From NCBI GenBank assembly GCA_029961685.1, contig JARWKL010000015.1, positions 25,823,220-25,887,219 of the forward strand: a stretch of 64,000 nucleotides of DNA, in the 5' to 3' direction. Each line of letters begins with the position of its first letter. Position 1 is the stretch's first letter. The position numbers and the translations under genes are program-made. Source of the DNA: Aristolochia californica. Its lineage: Eukaryota; Streptophyta; Magnoliopsida; Piperales; Aristolochiaceae. Positions 44,101-56,800 of this stretch are shown in pieces. The notes below the pieces were generated by a model. It saw only the letters and a program-made list of their open reading frames with translations. It had not been told where the DNA came from and did not search any database.

Positions 44101-47100
44101 AAATTAAAATCCTACAGTCAGCACCTCAGACAGAATTTATGTACCTTTTTGGTCATAGTAGCAGAGAATAAGTATGTTTTCCGCTCCCGGGGAATAACCC
44201 CCAAGATTATATCAATCTCTTTCGCAAAATCCATGTTTAATAACCTATCTGCCTCATCCAAAACCTGTAAATGTACAAGCATTCAATAGAATAAAACAAA
44301 AAAGCATGTTAGCAATAACTTCATTCGTGCAAGGATAGGAGAGAGTGAGTTTAGAGCTATGGAAGTAACATGCTACTAAAATGACACAAGGAATATAACT
44401 TGGAAAAGAAAAAAAAATCATCAATATTTACTTTCATGGAATCCTCTTTCTTACTGTCGTTTTAAATTAAAAAAAAATCCTTTTATGGTATATGACCCTT
44501 TATGAGAATGGGACACAGTAGTAATTTTGGAAATTAAGAATAATAAATAAATGATCTAGAGCACAACAGACAAGGGAGAAATCCTTTTTTTTTTCTTTTA
44601 TGAAACAAAAGGAGAAAATTATGTCCAAATGACAAAAGACACCGGGAAGAGCGGGGCTCTACCTCCCCCAACCCTTTTTTTTTTTTTTTGCTACAGAAGA
44701 GGCCCTACCCTCCCATGTTGCGTGATGGTAAGGAAAGTGGGGGATTCCCCCCAACCCCCCCATGATAGAAGAGCTAGCAAACTGGACTCCGTCAGCCACT
44801 TCACTGACAGAAACAACAAACCAGGTCTGGACAATCGGGTTTTGGCCTGATTATAAGTCTTGCACAAGGGAAAAGGATTGGGTCCAGATGAACCTAGGTC
44901 GGTTGGTTCAGTCAGTGTTTTACAACACTGGTCCAAAAAAGCAAAGCACCATAAATAATTCATAACATAATTGTCAAACAAAAAACCATACACCAACCAG
45001 AAACGGCCAAAAAAGCACAGAATCTACCCAACTCCTTTTTCTTATTGGTCTTACTGCTTTCATCATTTCAAGGGTTGAAGAATGGACAGGTGGATGACCA
45101 CATTATATCAGCACATAATGAAAATTCACCTTGGGCCACCCAACTCTTGCTAGAATGTATTATTTTCTCAGAGACACAACCAACACATCCACACTTCTCT
45201 TATTTTTATGTCTACTTTATGTCTACTTACTGAACAAGGAACCAGAATTCAGAGATTCTCTTAAATGCAACAGCATGACCAAAGTCGTGAAACACGAGAA
45301 TTGCTTGAGGAACATAATTGCTTCTAAAGCTCAAGCTAATAAATGATAGCCCACTGGAGGCAAAAATGTAAAATTTCTGCTGAAATGAAGAACTTTACGA
45401 AGGATCTCTTCTAATGTGGATGGCCATTCCTTGGTAAAAACTCACAAATGGAAATCTTTGTGTTCAAGGTTTTTTGTTTTCCTTGACACAGAAATTTTCA
45501 ATTCACCAACATTGCCTACCACTCTGGAATTTGAAAAAAAAAAAACTTGTATTTTGTGAGGATTGGAGAAAAAAGAATGACCTGAAAGAGAGTTTTTCTT
45601 TGAGCTCTATTTTTTTAACACCATATCTTTTACGCTCTAGGAATAAATACCAAACTTTGCATTTCAGAAACTTGACTTAATTAACAGAAAATTTATACTG
45701 AACAAAACTTCATACCAAGAATTTCAAAGACCGCAGGTTGAAACCCTTAGTATTAGAGAGGTGATCCAGAAGGCGTCCTGGAGTCCCAACCTGAGAACAA
45801 AATCGATAGAAAAAATGACTATCAAATTAAAGCACATGGCCATGAAGAAAAGTTTTCAAAAAGCAAAAAGCAGACCTTCACCAGAAAAATGTCTCAGAAT
45901 TATCAGCAGACACTCATCACTGAAGTAAGATAGTATTAAAGTTAAGATAAATAGAGAAGCTCTGCAAGTTTACCACAATATGAGGCCTCTTCTCAATAGC
46001 CTTTTGCTGTGCTACATGTTCTACTCCTCCAACTAGCTGCATTTACGTACAAATTTTCACGATCAACAAAGTCAAATACGAAAGAATGAGAAATTGAAAC
46101 AAACCACACACGATAAAATATAAAGTTCTTCCATTTTTGAATAGAGAATATAATTTATTTATTTATTTAAATAATGAGAATTTCATTAAGATGAAGCACA
46201 TGAAAAAAGGAATAGGGAAAGGCCAAACAAGCAAAAGATAATAACTGGAAAAGAAAATCTAGGAAAAATTAAAGGATAGCTCTCTCCTACAACAAGTTGC
46301 TGAGAAGAGACACAGCATGGACCAAAGATCAGGCATAGAGTTAGTGCTTCATACAGAATGAGCCCTACAAATCTGGACTGATCCAACTAGATCATGAATC
46401 TTATCGTAATACTTAGAAAATGCCAGGGTCAAGTACAATCTCAAGAGAACCATCCAATGACCACTGATGAATCACCCTCCATGATCAACGAGGAAGAAAA
46501 ATACTGCCAAGAGGATCACATCCTGTGTAGGAGAGAGAAAAGCTTCCAATAATGAATAGAACAGTGGATAACTGTGGATAACTAGAGATCAAATGATCAA
46601 AGATCCAGATTGACAATAAGAGATTTTTTTTCAGGTGATAGTAACAATTAGATTTTTTTATTTTTTTTTTTGAATGAAGATGTGTAAGTAACAATTAGAT
46701 GTTGAAAAACAATGACAAGCCCAATTTCAAAAAAGAAGAAAAAAAAAGAAAGAAGAAGAAGACAAGCCAATCTGACAAAATGGCCATGGAAGTTCAACCA
46801 AAGGCCATTTAGCCAATTTCAGGGTCAGGATCCCCGTAGATGGGCATGCAGAAACCACATTCTATGTAACAAATATCTACTAAATCTTTACTATATCTGC
46901 CGCCACTATGTTCGGCCAAATCAGTGACGGGAACATATTAAATTTCCAGATCCACTTCATAAACAAAGCAGAATTTGTTATTGCAGTGTCCCGAATCCCA
47001 AGACCACCCTCAACAGAAAATAAGACAGTATACCATGAAGACAAGACTTAATAAGAGTAAGTTTACCAGCTTTGGACAAAAACTTTCCTCTCCAGGAGGC

Positions 47101-50100
47101 AAGTCTACCTTCAAGACGCTCAATGACTGGGTGTCAAGCAGATTTTGAAGGTAAGAGAAGGGAAAGAGGAAGTCCCAAATACGTGCCCGGATGGGAGTTT
47201 TACAACCCAAATAATTAGCCATGGAATTTAGAACCGAAGGATCAATATTGAAACCCAAAATAGATGATTTAGCCCAGCTTACCTTTTGTCCAAAAGACAG
47301 CTCAAAAGGGTTGAGCAGAGCTTTCAAATGGAAGACCTGACTCAAGGTACCTTCTCCAAAGAAACTAGTATCAACATATTGCAATAACGGAATATCTTGG
47401 CATGGGTCATTTGAGACAGAATTAAGCCAACTCGTTCTTTTGGCAAACTGGACCATAGAAGCAAGATGTTCCCCGATGAGAGTGAAGAAGAAAGGGGACA
47501 GTGGGTCACCTTGTCTAATTCCTCTTGTAGCTTTGAAGTAACCGCAAGGCTTCCCATTTACTAGGACATAATATGATGCAGTAGAGACAATTTCTCATCC
47601 AAAATTTCCACCGAGTCCCAAAACCCATTCTATCTAGAAGGTAATCAATTAGTTTCCAGTTTGCTCGGTCAAATGCCTTTTCAAAATCAATTTTTAGGAC
47701 GAATCTAGGCCTATTTGATTTTTTGAAGGTGTCTAGGAGTGCATGGGCAGCCATGGAGGAATCTAGAATATTCCTATCCCAAATATAAACACTTTGGCAA
47801 GGACTTAAGATTTTGGAGAGGTGAATCCAAAGACATTTAGCAAACAGACGGGCAACGATTTTATAGTAACTAGTAGTGAGACTGATTGTTCTAAAGTCTT
47901 GTGGAAGGTTGGAGGAGGATTTTTTTGGGATCAGAGCAATAAAAGAAGCCCCTACAACCTTACAGGTGATGCCAACTTGGTGGAAATTTTGGACAAACGC
48001 ATATACATCTGATTTTATGGTATCCCAAAATTTGTGGTAAAACTCACCATTAAAACCATCCGGCCCAGGAGCTTTATCTTTCGGCAGCCCCCAAGCTGCC
48101 GAATCTATTTCTTTTGTGCTGAAAGGCTTTTCCAGATCAGATGCCTCTAACGAAGAGACCATCGGATAGTCAAGTTGGGGCAGCTTTGGCCGATTAAAAT
48201 GCCCTTCAGAATACAGCTCTGAGAAAAACTTCACAAAAATATTAGAGATGGAGGGGCTATCCGTAATGACTTGGTCTTCGTGACAGAGGGCAGTGATACG
48301 GTTAACCCTCCTTTTGGCCGAGGCAATAGCATGGAAAAACTTCGTATTTCCATCCCCCTCGGCCATCCAACGAAATCTTGCACACTGTTTCCAGCGGACA
48401 GTTTCACAGCAAAGCAGATAAGAAAGTTCTGAATTTAATTGACTTTTAAGAAGTAATTCAAAGGGAGAAATAGACCTTTGCTCTTCGAGTAGGTCGAGCT
48501 CCGAGATGCAACGACGAACCGAGTCCTTTCGAGAAGCAGCAGCAACACGATGAGAAAAGGACCACAAACGCATCTTCGACTTCAAAGCTTTCAATTTAAG
48601 GGGAAGCTCCCAGCCCGGGATAGGGTGATGCTCCAATTCTTGCCACTAGACAGGAACGAAAGAGTTGAAAACCTCCAGAAGGGTCCAAGAATTTTCGAAA
48701 CGGAAAGGAGAGTGCCCCCAGGCAGGGGGGAGGGTGTTAATTTGAATAGGCCAATGATTAGAACCGACTTTATTGAGGACTTGTCTAGATGTGTTTGGGA
48801 AAAGATGGAGTCATTCATTGTTAGCAAAAAACGGTCCAACTTGGAAAAGATTGGAGAGGATTGGCTATTTGACCATGTGTATTTTTTCCCGAAAAGAGAA
48901 ATTTCAGAAAGCTCGAGACTACCAATGAGATCAGATAAAGCTCTCATTGCAAAAATAGTTTTGGGCGCGGGAGGGCTTTTTTCAGAGCAAAGAAGAATGG
49001 AATTAAAATTACTGGCCAGAAGCCAAGGCAAATCCCAGAGATGGACTAGTTGAAATAATTCCTCCCAGAAAGAGGCACGATCTATAGGCCTAGCCGAACC
49101 ATACACACCAACCAACGCCCACGAAATTCTCAAAGAGTAATCGTGGAAACAAATGCCAATGGAGTATTGTCCCAGCCGGCATAGATTAGCGTCTACTGCT
49201 TTTGGATCCCAGATGACAAGAATGCCACCCGAGTGCCCAATAGCATCGACCGTTGCCCACGCAGGGTCCAACCCATACCATAATTGACGAGCGATAGAGT
49301 AATCAAAATTTTGCAACTTTGTTTCAACAAGAATTACAATTTTTGGCTTACACTCCAAAAGGGCTGCTTTGATGATGGTTCGCTTAGACTGTGAGTCGAT
49401 TCCTCTGACATTCCATGACATGATGATCATTTAGAAACGGGTAGGTTAAGATCCTTCTCCCGTTGGCGAGAAGCCTCGTGGTAGTAAGAGTTGAAGATCC
49501 ACGCAAGTTGGGTAATTTCACTGTATTCTTCCGATGGAAGATCTAGGTCTTGTTCTTCCAGGAATTGGAGGAGAGCATCCTCAGGTTGGGGCTGGTGCTG
49601 GGGCTAGGGCTGGGGACCCGGATAATAAGTAGGCATAAAGTCTGTTGTTGGATGGGGGAGGTTAGGAGAGGGGACAGGGGGTGTACTGCTTTTCTGGGGG
49701 GAGGTAACTTTTGCTTTGCCCCTTCTCTTTTCCTGGAGTAAGTGTAAGTGAAAGGGGTGGCTAAAGATCTTTTCTCCATTTCAGGTCCAGCTATTTTGGA
49801 AAGGGGGGTGGAAGGAGTTTTAACTTTGGAACTTGATGCTTCCATGGTGGGGTTCAGGTTGAAGATTTGGAATGGGATGGGGCAAAGAAAGCGTCTAGGG
49901 GTGATATAGGCGTTGGGGGTAATGGGGGGAGAAAAAGGGGCCCCAGAGGGATTCTGAATTGGATGAGTTGACGGAAGGGGTTTTGAATGGGAGATTTACA
50001 AGAGATTTTTTGGGTAGCCGTAGTTTTTGGGTCATTGTACGGGCAGATTTCCCATCCTGATTTGTGACATGAGGCAGCCGTCGAAAAAAACTTTGTGGCA

Positions 50101-53100
50101 GTTCTGGGAAAAGTGAAGGATTTTTTCTGGATTATATTCGATGGTTGGTGATAAGAGGGTGGTGTTGGGTGGGGCTCGAAGAAGGTTTGGGGACTGACGG
50201 ATGATTGCACACGAAACCGTCAACTGGGCATTTCTAATCAAGGTATCAGGGGTGGGTTTCAAGGTATTTAAACCCTGGGCAGAAAAGGTGGTTGATGGAA
50301 AGGGAGTTTCGTGGGAGGCTTGAGAATAGGTAGGGGGCTGACGCGTGTTGTTTTGGCTCAACGGTGGCAGAAACAGAAAGGCTGATGGGGTTTTACATGT
50401 ATGGTGGATTTCAGTAGGTAGGATGAGAAAAGATGGGGGAGACTTGGTAGGGTACAAATGCAATTTTCGAGGTAGGTTGCCCTCGGGAAACGATGTTGCA
50501 GGATTTTGGGGAAGATGCATAATTTGATAGAGATGGGAGTTTCGGGTGGCTGGCCTGGGACAGTGATGTTTAAAGCAGTGATGGGGTCGCTAAAAAGATG
50601 GGGGTCGATATTGGAGCAGAGAAAAAGAAGTGGGGTTTGATGGGTTGGGGCTCGAGGCGAGGGATGGTCAAACAGATCAGGATCAGATCCGCCATGCCAG
50701 TCTGCATTCTGTACAAAGGCGGTGAAAAGGTTCGATTATCGAGGGAAACGGGATTATTACATGGTGGAGGGGGGAATGTCGATGGGCGGTGGTGAGATTT
50801 TTTTGTGGCAGGAAGGTGAAGTTCTGGTTGACATTCTGGATTTTGAAAAGGCATGGGAATATTGGGAGACAGTGATGGGATTTTGAGGGGCAGTGAGGTG
50901 ATGTGTGGATTAGCATTTTGGGTATCCGGACTTACAGGATTTGGACATGGCAGAAGGGTGGAAAGTCAAGGGAAGGTAATGAAGTTTTTTGTGGGGGTGA
51001 AGTGAAATGGAAATTGAACTTTTGGATTATCGGGATTTTTGGATTTTCGAGAAAAAGATTTTCCTTCTAGAGGGTTCCTTGGGTGACTTTCGATGCTTTT
51101 CCCTGAGTTGGCCTGGTTTCCACTGAGCAAAACTCGGGGCAAACTCAGAACCGATTGGACTTAGGACTCGACGATTCAGAGTGCAGAGATTGGAACGACT
51201 TGGGAGCTTGCGAGTTAGGGTTCATGAAAGGGAGACAGGTCATCTCCCCGAACTCCATAATGACCCAAGCAGATAGTTCTCCAGAGTGGAGTTCAATGAG
51301 ATATGAACCACTTACAGGAAATTTTGGCTTAATGAGAAAATTTTCAACAAACAGTTCCGTAGATTTTTCTTCAGCCCAAGCGAGCTCTCCATAGATGTTG
51401 GCCAGGCTTTCCAGTGTAAGGTGGCATCGGAGCTCTGTTGGAATGCCTCGAGCAATAACCCATTGTCCAGCCAAGGTGAGGCCAGTAGTCCAACAAGTCA
51501 TACTCAAAATTGGGGATGCATTCTCATTTTTTAAACGGAACAGCTCATCTCTGTCTTCTTGCGTTTTGGAAACCAACAGCCAAAGTTTGGCTTGAATGTG
51601 CATGATGTCCAAAGGCCCCCAGAGTTTTTCTCTGATCCAGTCCTCAATCTGATTTGCATTGTTGAAATCTGGGTGTACTGTGATGATTACCGCCATTGAT
51701 AGGCACTTCTATCTATCTTTTAGGGCTTGATCGAGAAGAGACAGAGAGAAGTGGTTCTTGTGATGACTAAATTTTGAGGTGGGTAAGGGCAAAAGCATTT
51801 CATTTGTTCCTAGGATATTTAGAGCTTTAGGGGATTGGGGAGGAGACAGCTCATTTTACTGTGAGGAACAATTGATTGGTATGGGAGCATTGTTTTTCTT
51901 GGGGGGGGTGTTGAGGCTGTAGGATTTTTTTTAGGAGCGCCTTTTCCTGGAGGGTGACATCAGCGGGGATGGTATCGGATTTTTTATGTTGAGGAAGAGC
52001 GGAAAGTTCGCTTATTTCCGTTTTATGAGATAGTTGAAAAATCACATTCTAGAAGTTCTTCCAACCAATACCAGATTGGGGACTTTGGGGGAGGAAGATC
52101 ATCCCCATGATTGTATTTCCCCTTATTTGCGTGATGGAACATTCCAGCCTACCTCTGTGATGTGCGTGTGCATCTGGAATTCCAGCTTTTTGGTGAAGAG
52201 AGATCTTTCCATGGCTTCTTCCCATCTTGCCGCAACAAACACTGACCAGTAATATTCCGAACGCTTCCAGCGCTTGGCTGGGTATGAAGATGAAAGATAT
52301 CTTTGATCCTGAACAAGAACTGATGTGGAAATAAGATCCGTTTCTATTCTTAGATTTTTGGATGGAAATAGATCCTTTTCCATTTTTTACCTGCATCTCC
52401 TCCGAATTCTCCATCCTGATCCTTCTTCTTATGGTTCGGCTGACGAACGTCGCCCATCTTGACTCGTCTTCCGAGGTCTTCGAGCGGGGGGGCCTTTGCT
52501 GTCGGTGCCGACTGCTTCTGCTGTTGCTGCTGCGGTGGATCGGTTCGCTCTGAGCTCCTCTCTACTCAGCGAGGTGGGCCAGAAAGGGGATTCGTGGGTT
52601 TCAAAAGGGTCTGAAGGGGGGGGGGGGGGGGGGGGGTCTCCTACCTCAGCAGTTTGCTAGATTGGGTCATATTCAGCAATATATTGTAATCACCAAAATA
52701 TTGTAATTAACATTAGAGACATTAGCGACCTTGTGTTTCTTAACTCCCCTTGGTTTAGCTCCAGTTGGTGGGGCCTGCGAGCAGCTGTCTTCTAGGCTGC
52801 ATCTGTTTCCACTTGTTTTCTTTTTAATAAATTGTGCACATTTAAAAAAATTCAAGTTATACCCTTCAAGATAAATTACTAAAATACTTGGATGGCATTT
52901 CTCGACTCTTTTTGAAAAGAAGACAATTTTAGTGGAAAATATGATAGCAAAGAGAATATAGGCATAAGGACATGAAAATGATAAAGGTAATTTTCAAATA
53001 AGGCCCTTTTGGATGTCATGTTTCGTCTATATGATCAGAATCTCATGGATACACATGGCCTTGCTATATCATTTCAAAAAAAATTAAAAGGATCCACTGA

Positions 53101-53893
53101 TAGTATACTTAAACATAAAAATTCGGCAATCATATTTTTTTTAAAACAAAGTGTCGACAACAGGGCCCAATGGGAGAGAACAGGAAGCAGGGTGGGCCCC
53201 TTCCCCCACTAGTTGGTTGCAGGTGGTTGGAAGGGCCTCCTATCAGAGAGATTTTAACCCCAGACAGCAAGAGAGACAGAAAGAGTCAGAGACTTCTCAT
53301 GCTTCTGACTGTGTTAAAAAATAAAAGAAAATAAAAAGAAGAAGAAGAAGAAGACGACTCACAACAGCACATTTTGCATTAATGCTAGAGCCTAGGGCTT
53401 CAAATTGTTCTGCTATTTGAATGGCCAGTTCCCTGAAGCAGAGAATGAGGTGAGACAACTAGAAGTAAATATGGAGGAACTAAGAATAGATGGTAAAAGA
53501 AAATGAGAAGATTAAAACACCTTGTTGGTGAAAGCACACATGCAATGAATGCCTGGGGCTTCTCTAAAAGTGCTTGAAGAATCGGCAATGCAAAAGCACC
53601 AGTCTTACCAGAGCCAGTTTGTGCAAGCCCAATTAAATCTTTTCCTGAAATATTCAACTCATTTATAAAACAAAGTTAAACAAAATGTATTGGTGATCGT
53701 AGTGAGACAGACTCAAAAATGAATAAATAAAAAGAAAAGGAGAAGATTGCAAGAATAAACCTTCTAGAGCATGAGGAATGGCTTTTGCTTGAATCTTAGA
53801 TGGGGCCTTCCATCCTAGACTTTCACAGGCTTCAACGAGTGGGTCACAGAGGCCCAAGCTCTTGAACGTTTTATCTTCTTCAAAATCCGCCAT
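41137..53893 (-). CDS. RH10: DEAD-box RNA helicase, RH10/DDX47/Rrp3 type (13 coding exons)
   Basis: Coding exons, read on the minus strand: 53893-53761, 53644-53521, 53432-53363, 46036-45974, 45790-45716, 44264-44145, 43705-43664, 43566-43492, 43400-43254, 42014-41877, 41645-41534, 41435-41347, 41256-41137. All have GT/AG borders and join into one open frame of 435 residues. Motifs: Q-motif region (F10 and PSKIQ, 31-35), AQTGSGKT (52-59), PTREL (84-88), GTPGR (132-136), DEAD (158-161), SAT (189-191), VFTRT, TDVASRG (304-310), HRVGRTAR (333-340). The tail is Lys/Arg-rich, as in nucleolar proteins. The sequence strongly resembles Arabidopsis RH10 (At5g60990), whose yeast and human relatives Rrp3 and DDX47 act in early 18S pre-rRNA processing. 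The start is the ATG giving [10 protein letters not shown]. An upstream in-frame ATG at 53977 lies before a probable leader acceptor. Intron 3 (53362-46037) is 7.3 kb because of a LINE. The usual ATPGR is GTPGR here. Confidence 0.95.
46641..46700 (-). mobile_element. Tiny 5'-truncated retro-insertion with 13-bp target duplication
   Basis: GTAACAATTAGAT occurs at 46641-46653 and 46688-46700. Between them are 34 bases which on the minus strand read TTACACATCTTCATTC followed by an A-rich tail of 18-19 bases. A 3'-end stub, a poly(A) tail and a direct repeat are the signature of target-primed reverse transcription. Confidence 0.6.
46990..48636 (-). pseudogene. LINE reverse transcriptase (ORF2 C-terminal part)
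   Basis: Fingers and palm motifs are clear: [60 protein letters not shown], then in another frame [11 protein letters not shown]. The catalytic YADD appears as QYVDTSFF, so one of the paired aspartates is lost. Then KSSILGFN and a C-terminal [20 protein letters not shown] piece follow in yet another frame. At least two frameshifts near 47530 and 47150 break the ORF. The RNase H/C-terminal part of ORF2 is missing. Confidence 0.92.
48591..49430 (-). pseudogene. LINE APE-type endonuclease (ORF2 N-terminal part)
   Basis: The domain begins [17 protein letters not shown] (catalytic Asn) with VETKL (catalytic Glu), GGILVIWDP, and WALVGVYGS. The usual GDFN catalytic motif reads SNFN, so the aspartate has changed. 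The remainder includes SKLDRFL. This open frame of 279 codons overlaps the start of the RT frame by a shift, so ORF2 is broken between the two domains. It would nick target DNA to prime reverse transcription in an intact LINE. Confidence 0.9.
51145..52457 (-). pseudogene. LINE ORF1 (gag-like) remnant
   Basis: 51696-51145 is an open 183-codon frame with [18 protein letters not shown], a [12 protein letters not shown] segment and [22 protein letters not shown], resembling the DUF4283-like RNA-binding domain at the start of plant L1 ORF1. Upstream, from an ATG at 52457, a Lys-rich N-terminus is interrupted by stops. Downstream, 51140-49500 is Pro-rich and frameshifted, with no intact zinc knuckle found. 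Confidence 0.65.
52616..52636 (+). repeat. Poly(G) tract of 21 bases
   Basis: An uninterrupted run of 21 G lies at the 5' margin of the LINE. This length is rare in plant DNA. It could be genuine and G-quadruplex-prone, or an assembly or sequencing artefact. Confidence 0.95.
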
Positions 53894-56800
53894 CAATGTT
53901 TTCAAGGAGGCTAGAGTTTCACGGTTAAGTAATGAAGGCTCTTTATGTGATGTACACTGCATTTGTGAAGAACACAAGCTCTTAACATTACAAAACTACG
54001 AATCCAACTTCTGAAAAAAGTACACATTTAAGAAAAAAACCAATACAAGCTTAATTAAGTTAATAAAAGTAGCAATCATTTCTATCTTTTTCTTTTAAAT
54101 AGTGGATTCAATACAAAAAGACAACGATCCCAAAAGGGGAAACATGCATAAGGCTCCAAAGAGGCATATAACTATTTGCACATTCATTCCAATTATACTA
54201 AACCCTAGACTCGTAGACAAAAAAAAATTAAGCATCCGAGTTCCGATATCATAATTCAATACAAAAAAGACAAATAAAATAATAAGCATATTTAACTAAA
54301 AATGAGCCATGAATATTGTTTTAAATATTATAAAACATTCAAAAATATTAAAAAAAAAGTGTCAAAAACCTCTTTTCTTCATACATTGAACTATAACCCC
54401 ATGGCAAGTAAACCAACCCATAAAATAGTACAAAACAAATAGAACTTCGACTTTATTCTTAAGTAAAAAAATTTCCAGTAATCTATCACCTCTTTTAGAT
54501 TGCCCTTATGCCTGACAAGCTGAGGATTTCTATAATTTCTTATGGCATATCCTTACCAGAAAACTCCTTGAATAGTGTGACACAAATCCCAACATATCCT
54601 TCCATATCCTTGCTAAGGGAACTAAACAAATAAAAGAAGGAAAAAGATGATACAAGAGAACATACCCACTGATTTCACAAGAGAGAACGGATTTGCTTCT
54701 TGGATTTGCAAGGGTTAAAGGAGGTGAATAGAGATTATTTGCTTCTCGATGTTTGTGCTTGAGAAAGAGAGTGATTCATTTCCCAACAGAAAATGAACCT
54801 GGATGAACACTTTCAAACAGACATTCTAGATGTTCCCAAAAATTTCCATGTACAAGTGGAAGAGGATTTAGGGTTTGTAGGACGCAAGTGGTAAACTTTG
54901 GAACGGATTTGGAAGAAAATCAAGGACAAAGAAGTGGTTAGGATACGACCAAAATTACAGCACACCAGAGTGAGGAGAAGCATAGTGCACAGGGCAAGGA
55001 TCTTTGGTAAAAACTCAAGAGTGCCTCTAAGGTACAGAGAAGCCTTAGTAGAGTGGTTAGACATCAATGGTGAAGGAGTAGAAGGTAGAAAAAAGCACAG
55101 TACTCGAGTAAGGTATTTCATCAAAGTCCTTCAAACGGGAGATTTTGAAAAAAGAAACTTTTCAATAGTTGGAAAATTAAATTTTAATGCTGGAAACACT
55201 GTGTAACTTCCACCAAACAAGAAAAGAAAACAAGGGAGTAGGATGCAAACCGCACAAATGTTGACAAGGAAATTCAAGGATTACGTGTTGGAGCATATGG
55301 CAAAACAAGATGATAGGTTTATAAGACATATGGGCGAGCAAAAAGACAAATTTGTGTTTTTGGGAGGGCCAGAAGACTATACAAGAAATAAATGAGGAAC
55401 AAGAGGTCTGTTAGTGCACAAGGCACGTCCAAATTGCAAAGGTAGAATTCAAGCAGGTGAAATAGCTGAAACCTAGAAATAGCCGTGCTGTCTGCACTGA
55501 CATAGTTCAGAAAGCCAAGAGTCTCAGGAGAAGAGCAAGGATTTATCTCCTAGGACACCTTACCAGAAGCAGACTTTAAAGGAAATGGAGACCTGATGAA
55601 CTAGACTACACTACAATTGTGACATACAGTTTGCACTGGATCACCAATTCAAGACAATGAAAGTCTACACCATGCAGGATGTAGCTCCATGAATGATGAG
55701 TCAACCAAAGCAACAGGATGGGGCCATGAATGATGAGATTATTTAATACAGCCATTCCATGCCATGAATCTACTCCTTATTTCTTCATTTTTGTGAATCC
55801 TTGAACAAGTGGTAGCTAGATGGGGCTTCGTATCATTTGATTTTGGATAATATGATAGTTTATTAGCATTATTCTGGATTATTTCTGTTTATGTTTATGT
55901 CAGCAGGAAGGGACAGTTGTAAGAACCTTGAGGCAAGCTTTATGACTAGAGGTGGTGGATGATAACATCCATTCATACGACAGTCTAATTCATAAATCAA
56001 CTCCTAGTAGTAAATGGGTAAGGTGGCCAAGTGAATAAAATTGTGCATTAATAAGGAAGCAGGAGACAAAGAGGAGGTCATCCAGACATATAGATATGCC
56101 AGCAGTTATATATAACATTTCAATTTTTTCAAGATATCCATCTGATTCCTACTGAGCATAGTACATACAAAAATGCACCAACTTAAAGCAGACGCATCCT
56201 GGGAAAATTTTATGTTCATGTCCTATATTTGTTCTGTTAACCGGAAACAGAGAGGTGATTATAGACAGGACAAAAAACCAAATTCTCTACCTATAAACCC
56301 ACAGAACATGCTCAATTTACATTGTCCAACTTTATGATTAGAAAGTCACACGACTAATGTGAGAGTTGCTCAGAATGACCCAAGCTAGTCATGCCTGTAC
56401 CAGCCCAACATAAGATACCAAAAAGTATGGTATTTTCTCATTTAACAAACAAAACATGAGTGAAGAATGCATGATGACAATCTACCTATTGAAAAGTGTT
56501 GGTGGGTAAAAAGTTCCCAATTCAAAAGTTGTAAGTGCTCCACATGACAAAGGAGTGGTGGAAATTGCAAACAGCTATATGCGGGCGACAATCTCACATT
56601 AGTTTGGGATCACAGGAGAACTATCCTAATTAGTGGAAAAGACGCATTCTAACTTTAGCTACTCATTTTGGAAGGAACCAGCCCAACTTTAATATTAGAT
56701 CAGAGGCAACAAGAGCCCGTAATTTGTGTTCCAAATGACCACCATGTCTGTTCATATGGGTCAAGTGTATACACCTTCCCATGTCTAGAGTCATGTTATC

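Larger units (their letters stand above)
46800..52640 (-). mobile_element. Degenerate L1-type LINE in helicase intron 3
   Basis: On the minus strand, in order: a GC-rich 5' region, an ORF1 relic (from ATG at 52457, [12 protein letters not shown]), an RNA-binding-type ORF1 domain (51696-51145), a proline-rich spacer, endonuclease (49430-48591) and reverse transcriptase (48636 to about 46990). It is in the same orientation as the helicase, so it is transcribed within the pre-mRNA. The limits are approximate: the 3' limit is where RT homology fades, and the 5' limit is the poly(G) tract. No target-site duplication was identified for the whole unit. Confidence 0.88.

Noticed and set aside
54898..55206. 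102-codon basic ORF
   Set aside because: No recognisable family, followed by dense stops, and no splice or promoter context; left as part of the helicase leader region.
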